DNA of 64,000 bases, taken from Lytechinus variegatus. Its lineage: Eukaryota > Echinodermata > Echinoidea > Temnopleuroida > Toxopneustidae. Positions 13,331 to 23,539 of the stretch are shown piece by piece (the stretch's first letter is position 1; every line of letters starts with the position of its first letter). The notes under the pieces were generated by a model, which was not told where the DNA came from, made no database searches, and saw only the letters and a list, made by a program, of their open reading frames with translations. Location: positions 7,360,501-7,424,500 of the forward strand of contig NC_054757.1 of assembly GCF_018143015.1 (NCBI RefSeq), read 5' to 3'. A program made the translations under genes and the position numbers.

Positions 13331-13565
13331 CTTGAAGCATTTGCTCCAGCTTTCGACGATCCACACGAAATCGCTCCTCCACGCGGTCTGGGTCAATCTC
13401 TACCTCATCCTCCGCCTGCTCTCCTGGGGAGGCATCCATGCCTGGCCCGATATCGGACTCGTCCGAGTTGGAGCCACAGTTGTCGTCAACAATCGACGGC
13501 GATTCTTCATTTTCTTCCGCAAAATCGCCCATTTCGGAGATTGCGTCGTCAGTCTGGTGAGCCAT
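13331..13565 (-). CDS. BicC: Bicaudal-C, first coding exon
   Basis: Encodes the first 78 residues of Bicaudal-C, a KH- and SAM-domain RNA-binding protein that recruits CCR4-NOT deadenylase to target mRNAs and acts in axial patterning and ciliated epithelia. The acidic, low-complexity N-terminus (starting MAHQTDDAIS) leads into EERFRVDRRKLEQMLQ, which nearly matches the conserved start of the vertebrate BICC1 KH region (ERFRVDRKKLEAMLQ). The exon ends after CAA-G at a GTAACT donor (13325-13330), phase 1, the position where I would expect intron 1. The start ATG (13563-13565) has G at -3 and +4. The following KH and SAM exons are not in the window, so the gene is partial here. Only this short homology supports the identification, but the motif is distinctive. 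Confidence 0.85.
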
Positions 13566-13880
13566 TACTGCTAAATAACTATCAGCTACGTTTTCTGCTG
13601 AAAACGTCGGTCAAAAAAAGGAAGATACAGGCTCTACCCAAACTCTAGGCAGACGATGCGCCTCTGTCCGTGTTAGCACCCGTGCGGATCATAAGAAAAC
13701 GTGTGTTTATTGTTTATCCTATTCGGTAACCCAAATCTGGCAAGCTCTCAGCTCTGCGAACAAAGTTTTCAAACTTTTCGTTAATCGACACAAGAGGGCA
13801 ATCGACCGCCACCAAATATTGAAGGATTGGTGGTACACGCACAATTCGTTGGTGTAAGTACACGATTTTCTTTATTTTTA
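13566..13880 (-). promoter_or_regulatory. BicC 5' flank
   Basis: Sequence immediately upstream of the BicC start codon: relatively GC-rich compared with surroundings, with several CpGs between 13600 and 13690. It should hold the 5' UTR and core promoter. I see no clear TATA box or initiator. It is bounded on the far side by a palindromic MITE at 13881. Confidence 0.3.
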
Positions 13881-14476
13881 AGGGGAATCCAGCCTTGGCC
13901 ATAAAATGTTGTGTCGGGAAGGAGAAAAATAAATTAAACAGAATGGTGAAAGTTTGAAAGAAATTGGACAAGAAATAAGAAAGTTATAGCTGCTTTAAAA
14001 TTGAGATCACTAATACTATGTAGATTTCAAATTGGCAACTCAGTAAGTAAATTATGACAAGGGGCAAGGACAACTTTCTCATAGGCCATGTACTTTATTA
14101 TCAGGGATTTGTGGTTTTCTCCAAAGTACCCATTCCCCTGGGGCAGTAATCTAAATATAACCCAGGTAGTATATTGTTTTATGTCCTCATGAAAGAAAAA
14201 TATAATTTGAAATAAAACTTTTGGGAAAAATGACATTTTAGCCAAAATATGTATTGGAGTACATAGAGGAATAGTCCTTGCCTTACATCACTATGACATC
14301 CCATATGCGGCCAATTTGAAGTCTCCATGGGTATAGTGATTACCAATATTTACAACTTTTAAAAATTCATAACTTTCTTGTTGTTTGTCCAATATTGTTC
14401 AAACTTTCACCTATCAACTTGTCTGATTTTTATTTTCCTTATAAAAGTAGTTTTTTTATTTGGGTTGGATTCCCCT
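13881..14476. mobile_element. Palindromic MITE, AGGGGAATCC ends
   Basis: A 596-bp palindrome bounded by AGGGGAATCCAGCC and GGTTGGATTCCCCT, flanked by TTTA direct repeats (13877-13880, 14477-14480). Internal phrases (AGTTATAGC, CATAACTTTC and AAACTTTCACC) recur inverted between arms. It resembles the TTAA-flanked elements nearby in length and organisation. It lies about 300 bp upstream of the BicC start codon. Confidence 0.7.
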
Positions 14477-15197
14477 TTTAAGTTTGAATATTAAAGGGTA
14501 AAGAAATTAAAGAGTTGCTTGATTTTGCTTTCTTTGGTAATTAACAGTTATTTCAAACAAAAATCTATCGATAACGATTTATTCATCATCCAGTCTTTCA
14601 CACATTCCTCGTTCATTAGCTCATCCTGACTTTTAGCTTCCAGCAAATCCCAGCAGCAAATAGTCATGTGGCTCACGAATAAGTTTTATACTTGTCAGAA
14701 ATTTGTGACATTATACACCGTTAAAAAAAAACAATGTTAAAAATGTTCATTTAGGATGAAGGCGGTATAATATTTTATTCAATATTAACAATAGCGATTT
14801 AAATATTTGAGAAATGTATGAACTACAAAACACCAAAAGAAAATATATGCAAACAAACACTATATTTCCGGTAAAAAGGGGACGAAAAGTGTGGAATGTA
14901 CATTATATTAAAAAGAAAGATGTAATGTACCGGAAGTAGGAGATCGAATATACAGAAGTTATTTTATCTGTAATAAGTGTGTTTGAATATACAATTTCAT
15001 ATCGAGAACAAAAGCTAAATTAGTTGCATTGGATATTACAACAATAAACTCAAGACTGTATAGCTTGGCATTTTCCGGGGGGATGAAGGCCCTAGATTAC
15101 AGCGCTTTGTATCCTCTGGAAAAGGCGCTATATAAATCCAATTATTATTATATGTCGGTGCCGATTACCGACGTCCCACGGCCAGTACTGTATTTAA
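14477..15197. other. No gene seen; short SINE/LINE tail
   Basis: AT-rich intergenic DNA between BicC and the TRPC gene. The only recognisable piece is 15056-15152, which ends GGCGCTATATAAATCCAATT followed by (ATT)n. This is the 3' tail shared by L2-like LINEs and their dependent SINEs elsewhere in the window. Confidence 0.45.
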
Positions 15198-15778
15198 AGG
15201 GATGGTCCGGGCTAAAAGTACTTATAGCTTGATAAATAGAGTAGAATTCACTGAGCAAAATGCCGAAAATTTCGTCCAAATCGGCTAACAAATAACAAAG
15301 TTATTGAACTTTAAAGTTTAGCAGCATTTTATGGAAACAGTCGTCATGAATATTCATTAGGTGGTCTGATGATGTCACATCCCCAGTTGTTCTTTTTGTA
15401 TTTTATTTTATGAAATTAGGTTTATTCAATTTTTTTCCTCCAAGAACTAGAAAAATTGGATTGACAACTGATTTAGTGCATTAGATATTTATTGCTGCAA
15501 CTTAATTCATTACAAGGGAGACATTATTCACATAAGTATGAAATAATGAACAAATTATGATTTTATGTAATAACATAAGAAAACGGAAAGTGGGGATGTG
15601 ACATCATCAGCCCACCTCATGAATACTGATGCCGACTGTTTTCACAAAATATTGCTAAAGTTTTAACTTCAATAACTTTATCATTCGTTATCCGATTTTG
15701 ATGGAATTTTCGGCATTTTGCTCAGTGAATTCTACTCTAGGTATTAAGATATAGATATTTTCAGCCCGGATCATCCCT
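15198..15778. mobile_element. Palindromic MITE with TTAA flanks, copy 2
   Basis: A 581-bp palindrome starting AGGGATGGTCCGGGCT and ending AGCCCGGATCATCCCT, flanked by TTAA on each side (15194-15197 and 15779-15782). The arms pair closely, for example GATGATGTCACATCCCC with GGGGATGTGACATCATC. No coding capacity. Confidence 0.8.
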
Positions 15779-15892
15779 TTAACGTGTAAAGTCAATGGCC
15801 AATACTCATGCTTATGGTAGTTTTCCAACTTCTCGTCAATCACGTTTTCTTTCGTCTACCCAGGGAAAAATCCAGAGCATTCGCATTTTGGA

Positions 15893-16085
15893 AGCGCAAT
15901 AGCTCAGTCGGGGGGGGGTTCGGTTTCCGGTGACCTGGGGGGGTGATTCCCACTTGGTGCGCTAGTGCCCTTTGGTAAGGAATTCATCCTCATTACCAGG
16001 TCCCTCGGAGATGACCTTAAGCCGTCGGTCATCTGGTTGCTTGCATACAAGCATTCATGCTTTTTTAGCAATCAGGTAAAATCAT
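15893..16085 (+). mobile_element. tRNA-derived SINE, family B
   Basis: Begins with a tRNA-like A-box region (GCGCAATAGCTCAGTCGG) and continues with a non-tRNA body that includes GCTAGTGCCCTTTGGTAAGG and GACCTTAAGCCGT. The same body recurs inverted at 22271-22441. A poly-G tract has expanded in the tRNA-like head. RNA polymerase III retroposon; family name unknown to me. Confidence 0.7.
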
Positions 16086-17114
16086 CACTAACATTCGCCA
16101 ATGGAAGGAAGGGGGGGGGGCGGCGAAAAAAAATCACCTTTTTCCAGTTTGGGCCGCTATAAAGCTGATTTTTGTTGGCGGTTTTTTGAGGGGTTGTTCT
16201 AACTAAAGACTGAAATTTTGAATACATTTTATCTATATTCTTACATAAGCAGATAAGGTGGCTCGTGTTTTTTAAGGAACTTTTGTAACCATGAACTGGA
16301 TAGGTATCTAATACTGGACAATTATGCAAACGCGAAACGCACGCTAAAATTTATTAATGTTCCGACCTGAAGAAATGGGTAAATTAAAGCGATTTAAAGA
16401 AACAACAAGATATAAATCTAGATAAACAATTATTGCGAGGGCGAAGCACGAGCTGACTTTTTACATGATTTGATGGTCTTTTATATAAGATTTGTTTTCA
16501 TAATGTAATCATAAAAAAGATAACATATTTCAATCATGATGACAGTGATGACCTATTCAGTATGATAAAAAACAAAGCAATGAGCTTTATAATTTTAAAT
16601 GCAAAGTATTAGAAAGACACATAATCATTAAATATGTTTAGATATTTTTTTGATTGATTTTATTTGGCAAGTCACCATAACATAATGTAGTATCAAAACA
16701 ATGCAGGCTTGCACAGGATGACCCACGAAAGCTCGAAAGCTTATTTCCAGTGGGGTCCTCGACATACAGAATTAAGATAATAAAATGGTAAAATTATACT
16801 ATTTACACATTAAAAATGAAGAAGAAAAAAATCAGGATTTACTATTACCAATAAATAAGATATAAAGACAATAAATAAGATATATAGATAATATATACAA
16901 GAATAAAACGAATTTTATTCATACGAATTGACGCTCTTTTAATTCATACGAATTGACAAAGAGCGAAATAATATTCCATTGATTTACAATGCTATGTACT
17001 TGTATGTTTAAATTGTCACTTCCCACTCTATATTTTTTGGTGTTAATTGTTTGTATTTTTGACGTTGATTGTTTTTTTATGATATATTTTATAGTTATCT
17101 TGACATGTATTTTA
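16086..17114. other. No gene seen; possible LINE tail
   Basis: Intergenic AT-rich DNA left of the TRPC gene. On the minus strand, about 16800 to 16650 resembles a LINE 3' end closing in AAATAAAATCAATC. Around 16435 is one phrase of the GCGAAGCACGAGC repeat seen at 19424-19845. Near 16935-16965 the phrase ATACGAATTGAC is repeated. Nothing else stands out. Confidence 0.35.
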
Positions 17115-17880
17115 AACTGCAGGGCGCCTTTGTAAAGCAGTTTTAAGAGTGAACAGGCCTACCCTGCAGTATAAAATGAATAAAACAAAATAAATAAAAT
17201 AAATAAATAAACAAAACGAAGAAGAAGAAAAGAAGGAGGAGGAGGAGGAATAGAAGAAAGGGGAGGAGACGGAAGAAAAGGATGATAGAGAAAAATAATA
17301 GAGAGAAGAACAACAACAGCAAAAACAGTGACAACAATAACAACACGAAGAGGAGAATAGAAGGAACAGATAAAATAGAAGGAATAGAAGAAAGGACATG
17401 ACGAAGCTTCAATCAAACTATGTAATATAAATATTAATACCTGATAGAGAAGAGAAAAGAACGTGGTCAGTATAAATCAACCGTATAACATATCATTTGC
17501 ATCTTCTCTTTGACTCTCAAGAGAAAGATATTCTTTCAACTTCCTCTTAAAATGCAAAAAGTTTCCTATTTCCTTTATATCATTGGGAAGGGAATTCCAA
17601 TGTCTTATAGCATTGTAATAAAAGGAGTTACCAAAACTACCTACCCTTTCTGGTAAGCAAAAGTTGAAATGGCTGTTTCTTGTATTATAGTTATGTAATT
17701 CGGTAACTAGATTAAAGTTTGATCCAATATAATGATTCGATCTATTGTGATAGATTTTATGCACGTGGTGCAAAATAAGCTGTTTTGATTTTTTGTTGAC
17801 TTTCATCGTGATTACTCGTTTAGGAACAGAACGCCAGTGTTTGGCCGTCAAACACGAAGAAACATGTTTCATCAGCTCAT
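17115..17880 (-). mobile_element. LINE remnant: RT C-terminus and 3' UTR
   Basis: A continuous frame from about 17880 down to 17477 encodes the C-terminal end of a CR1/Jockey-type non-LTR reverse transcriptase: HNYNTRN, then FYYNAIRHWNSLPNDIKE, then FKRKLKEYLSLE. Downstream (17476-17115) is a purine/pyrimidine-rich 3' UTR-like stretch. The whole endonuclease and most of the polymerase are missing, so this is a strongly 5'-truncated copy. The remaining frame has no stop, indicating a fairly young insertion. It sits on the same strand as the TRPC gene and begins at its stop codon. Confidence 0.75.
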
Positions 17881-18237
17881 GCGTAGAGGTTCTTTTCGTA
17901 GCTTCCAAAGTCCTTCCGGTATGACTCCAACTTGCCTCTCATTTCCTCATCATTGACAACCGTTCGCCCTTGTGTGTACATCTCTGCCATCTGGGTTATC
18001 AGGCTCGTACTCTGGAGACGGGCCATGGCGCGACGCACGCACTTCTCAAAAATTGTGACATCCTCGATCAGCTGATCGATGTCGTCATCTTCGATCTGGA
18101 CCCGATTGCGGTCGATGCTGTCCAGTTGGGTGTCCGTGTCTTCGAGCTCGTCAATTCGGAGGTTGAGCCCCTGTACGATGTCTTCCAGCGATGCGATGCT
18201 CATTTCGACCCAGCGAAGGGTTTTGGAGATGTGGTTC
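17877..18237 (-). CDS. TRPC exon 16 (residues 740-859, coiled coil, stop)
   Basis: Acceptor GTAAACAG, phase 2 in. Heptad-rich sequence (WVEMSIASLEDIVQGLNLRI, DELEDTDTQLDSID) forms the C-terminal coiled coil used for tetramer assembly. The stop TGA at 17877-17879 is directly followed by LINE sequence, so the last residues and 3' UTR may be LINE-derived. No C-terminal PDZ ligand such as VTTRL is present. Confidence 0.8.
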
Positions 18238-21200
18238 CTGTTTACAAAGTTAAAAATAGAGAAATAGTTTTGAGCGTTGAGCCATCTCATTCGGGGTTTT
18301 TTCGATTCTTGATTCAGAAGTGAAAATCTATTGAAAGATAAATAATGATTATGATGACAATGAATAATAAGAGGGAGTTTTGCACCGCGAAGCAGAACGC
18401 CTGTCAAATGACAAAGAACAGCTGGGAGGTCTTTGTCGAGATTTGGCGAACCGGAACAGCCGTTTCAGAGCTGACGAAAAAATACAAATTCGTCGTTTGC
18501 CCAGAATCCAGGACGAAAATTTTGTTTTGATTCACCAATTTTTGACAAAGACTTATTGGGTGCTCTTTTCATGAAGTGCGTTTGACAATACATTTACTGC
18601 GTTCTAAAATTCGTTCTGCGAAGTGGTGCGAAATCTAGCTAATGATGATGCAATATAACTGACCGAAGAGACCGGAAGTCTTCTTTTAGAATCCGTAAAT
18701 CTTCCACGGTAAGGCCAGAAGATGGCGTTGATGCGCGTCTCTGATCCTGATAACGCTCTAATAATTTGCGAATAATGTCCTGATAACGAACAATGATAAA
18801 GAACAATGACACAGAGAGAGGTTAATTAAATGACGATTATGATAATGATGAAAAAGATCGGAAATCCAAGAAAAAAAATGAAATTCCATAATTCATTGTT
18901 CGAAACAGACATGAAATGAAATTTGCTTTGCCCAATTGATCGTGGGCCCGGCAGCCGCTGTGCAGCGCCAGATCGACGAGGCTATATCCCTTTAATTGTT
19001 GAAGGCCACATACAGTAGGGTAACAGCAAATCCCATCTTTTAACGTCTTTTGGTCTGACGCGGTCGGGGCTTGAACTCCCGACCTCCCGGTTGTGAGACG
19101 GACGGTCTACCATCTGAGTCAACACACCGGTCTGATGATTACAGTAATGGTGATGATGATGATGATAATGATAACGGTAATGGTGTTGATGATGATTATG
19201 ATGATTATGATGATGGTGGTGGTGATGATGAGGATCATGACAATGATGATGACGGTAATTCGGAAGTCTACTGCTTAGTATACTATGTATAATTACTATC
19301 AATGTAATATTATTATTCTGTCCATTTTATTTTTTTTTATGTATGGTGGAAAACTAAACATTAAAAACAAAGAAACTACATAGTAGTAGTAGTAGTAGTG
19401 AAAGTGGCAGTAAGAATAGTACTTGATTAGTGGGATACATATAATGTTCCTTACTTCAATGCCTAAAGGAAGTGCAATTCTAACATAATCAGCAGGCGCT
19501 TCGCGCTCGCATTATATGACATTAGTGAGAGTGGTATGCTCTTCATGAATTAGTTATCAAAACGTACCTGTTTTGAGGTCAATTATATACCCCCCCGTCA
19601 AAAAAAAATCAGCTCGTGCTTCGCGCTCGCATTGTTTCTTTAGTGAGACGGGTTGTAATCACGATTACAAAAAATTAGCTTATGATGTCTCTTTTTTACG
19701 TCTGAATAGCAAAAAATGTTCAGATCACGCTCCGCTCTCGCATTATTTGATTAGTAAGATACATATCCGTTTAATGGCATAGTCCTTAAAATGACTCTAT
19801 TATGTCAATATGTGGTAATTGAGCGCGCTTCGCGCGCCACCTAAGTAATTCAAAAATTTGCCGGTGCCCCTTTATGCCCTGACCAAAGGTACGCCGCTGA
19901 GTAGTAGTACTTGTTGTTGTTGTAGTTGTTGTTGTAGTTGTTGTTAGTGCTACTGCTGTTACAATTGTAAAACGGAACATGGATAACAGTTACCTTTCCC
20001 GCCCTGTCGCCGTCTTCAGATCTGGCTTCATCCTTTATAAAGAGAAATGATAATAAAAAAATACTGGATATACAGAGTGTTGAAAAGGGGAAATTATGTC
20101 AATGACTAGAATAGAGCAATAAAAATATCATCCTCGATCTCGTCTAGTCGATTTGTCAGAAAAAAAGGCATGGAGACAATTGGGTGTTTACTTGACTTCT
20201 CGTTTACATCAAGTCGACTTGACGGGATTTAAGAGAATTAACGCCTTGTCTTTTAATATTCTTGATCGTCGTCTCTCTCTCTCTCTCTTTCTATTAATCA
20301 GTGCCCATCTCGTCATCTTGGTGCCCTTTTAAAGGTCATCGTGAAACTGTAGAAACAACTGTATAGGCCTATGTACGTGTCACGTGTGTAAGTTATTTCT
20401 GTTTCACTGATCTGAACGATCATTACGAGAAGTTACGAGGTACTCTCAACGCTCACCTGATTGGTCATAGTTCGAGACCGCTCCGGGGGACCGCTACAGA
20501 AAATATGTTTGCTACAGAAAAATCAGCGACCAAAATAAGCGCTTCTGACAGCCTGAGGGATTGAAAGTCAAGTTGCGTTTGCTTGCAACTTTTTCTGCAG
20601 CCACTTTACATTGTCTGTTTACATGTAGCCCTATTCAAAGTAACCTCGTAGGCTAAGTTCCCAAACCCTTCAATATAAACTTTTCGCATCCCGACGCAGA
20701 AATGGTTCAAGAACACAATATTGAAAATACCCTTCAAATGGACAAAAAAGCAAAGAAAAAGAAAAAAAAGAAATTTGGTGACTCTGGTCAAACGACATAA
20801 ATTCATTTGCAATTATTCGTCAGCTTCGAAACTTAGGACGAAAATCCTGTATTGGTTAACAAAAAGACCACCCAGATGGCCAGATGGATGTGGGTTGTTT
20901 TTGTCATTTCCACGGGCATTTTCAATACATTATCTGTGTTCTGGAATCGGTTCTACATCGCGGTGCTAAAAACTCCCTTTTGATGCAAAGGAATCTATCT
21001 CTATTTCATTTTTACGTACTTCTTCCGAGCTCCGCGGCGTCTTTCCAACGCACCTCTTGATCATGCGCAGTACCGTCCCGGATTTGGGGATAAGGTTGAA
21101 TGGAGGTGGGAGATCGGTCTTTGCTTCGATGACACGAAGCCACAGCTGAGCTCTGCCAAATTTCCATTCCATATCACTGTTCTTCTGTTAGTGATAAAAG

Positions 21201-23504
21201 GAATACAATTCAAACAATCATGTTTCGTTTAAACCTTAAATTTTCTCCTCGCTTTTACTTTCTCATATTTATCATCTAACTAAATGCAGCACGAATAACA
21301 TGCGATTGGTAGACCTACATAAATACGTATGGAAGTAAATAACTCTTTATCTACTAAGGCCCCGGATAATTTCCATCTAGTATTTTAGTATGCCCAGTGT
21401 TAATGATTTTGAAGGGCCCGAAGAATTTCAAGCGGATGGACTAATGCTTATATCAATTCATTCAAAGAATACATAATTTTCTTAGGAACTCGATGACATA
21501 GTTTTTTACAATCATAATCAACGCATCCCCCCCGAAAAAAATATATATATTTATATCATGCAGGCAGTCCTATGTCTACTGTATTAAATTTGAACTCCGA
21601 GTCAAAGTGACTCATTTATCGATTTACTTTAAATTCCTCGAAATTGAGTGATTTTCAGCTGATGCCACACCACTTCGAATCAAATTATTAAATTGTTATC
21701 CGAGTCACTTTGACTCGGAATAGAGTTGACTCGCATATTGCGCCACTCCAAGTCAAATTTGACTCCGAAGGATTAAGAGTGTAGGCCTATATACCTGAAC
21801 CTTGGTCAGCTGTGTGGTAAGAAGGGCGATGAAGAGGTTCAGGCCGATGACGACAGCGAGGATGAAGTACGCTGCGAAGAAGACGTAGTAGACACGAACG
21901 AAGATCGTATCATCATCGGATGATGTCCGAACGTACGACTGCCCTCGCACCGCAAAGAGTGCCCAATAAAGAGTCAACATCGACTTAGGAATACTGTGTC
22001 GAGATAAGGGAGCATTACTTGAAACAAATTAGTCAGTGATTTTCAATGACTTTTTTTATAAGCTACCGAAATCGTTGCTTCTGATTGGCTTAGAGAATGA
22101 TAATTTGACAGTGAAAATCACTCAACAATTTGTTTCATGAAAGGCTCCTCAAAAATGATGAGAAAGCGGGTAACTTTCCATGATCGAAGCAGCCTAACGA
22201 TGATTTTTTTTTCCGGCTTAATCGACTACTGTACACTACTGAAAATCTGACACCTTATACCGAGGTTTTTTTACCTGACTGCTAAGAAAGTACGAATGCC
22301 TGTGAGCAAGCAACCAGGGGACTCAACGGCTTAAGGTCCTCACCGAGAGACCTGATAATGAGTATAAATGCCTTACCAAAGGGCACTAGCGCCTCACCGG
22401 AATCCGAAACCCCGCTCTATACCGACTGAGCTATATCGCGTATCCGCAAATGTCCTGGGAGCAAGCCGACAAGTATGTTCAGCTGTTAACGCCAATTATA
22501 ATATTTTTTAATCTAAAGAATGGTAAAATTAAGGTACTTTTGGCATTTCTCAACAAGCAATCAACGAAATCATTAGACTTTCTTGATTTATGAGTATTCA
22601 GTCATAGATTATGCAAACTTAATCGAGTCCATTTTAGGCTGTGATATGACGCCTTTCTTCAGTCATGCATGATTATGATTAAAAAATCATGTCTATGGTC
22701 CGTATTCTGATAGCAGGTTTAACTTAAACTCAGGTTTAAAGTTGTAGTTTAAGTATGGATAGCCAACTGTTACATAATTCACTAATAGTCGAGATATAAT
22801 ATTTTAGCTCACTTGGCTCTCAAATCATTCATAATTGTCTAGGAAGTATAAATAGATGATTGTCTTCACCATCGATGAATCAGGATAGAGCACAGTAAAC
22901 ATAAGCATCATACAACTTAATAAAAATGTTGATACTTTTGGCTTCCTATACTTAAACCACAACTTTAAACCCGAGTTTAAGTTAAACTTGCTATCAGAAC
23001 ACGGGCCAATGAGTTTCCAATTGTAGGAATCAGCATTGGCGTCCAGTATAGTATTTCCAAAGTTGACATTATAAAAAAAAATATGAAATCAGAATTAAGC
23101 TTAATGAATTATAAACGATAGTAAATGATATCACTTACGAAATGAATCTCTTTCTCAAGATATTACAAGGTTCCGCAGATAAACCATTTAGACATGATTG
23201 CGACGGATGAGCATGTAACTGTGGAAGTAGTATACAATAACAATTTTAGTTCTAAACTTATTCTCTATAAACAATGAAAATCGAGGTCTGATTTCATTTT
23301 TTGGAAAGATGTAGGATCAGATCGAAAATAGAAGTTGAATACAAATAGGCTGAAGTCATATCTTTTCTAACAGTATTATTTATTGGCACTTTGACACTCA
23401 TCCAAACTTTCTTATTCTTTCTTCTTTTCTTGTGCGCCTCGGAATAGAATAGAAATTTTCTAAATAGATGGCGCTATAGAAATGCCTATTATTATTATTA
23501 TATT

Positions 23505-23539
<35 letters not shown>

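Noticed and set aside
17112-17416. Three overlapping Phe/Leu/Ser-rich minus-strand frames
   Set aside because: Pyrimidine-rich low-complexity sequence in a LINE 3' UTR.
19070-19135. SINE head considered as a true tRNA gene
   Set aside because: The acceptor stem does not pair and the body matches a repeated SINE; the same applies to 49920-49998, 60160-60224 and 34907-34972.
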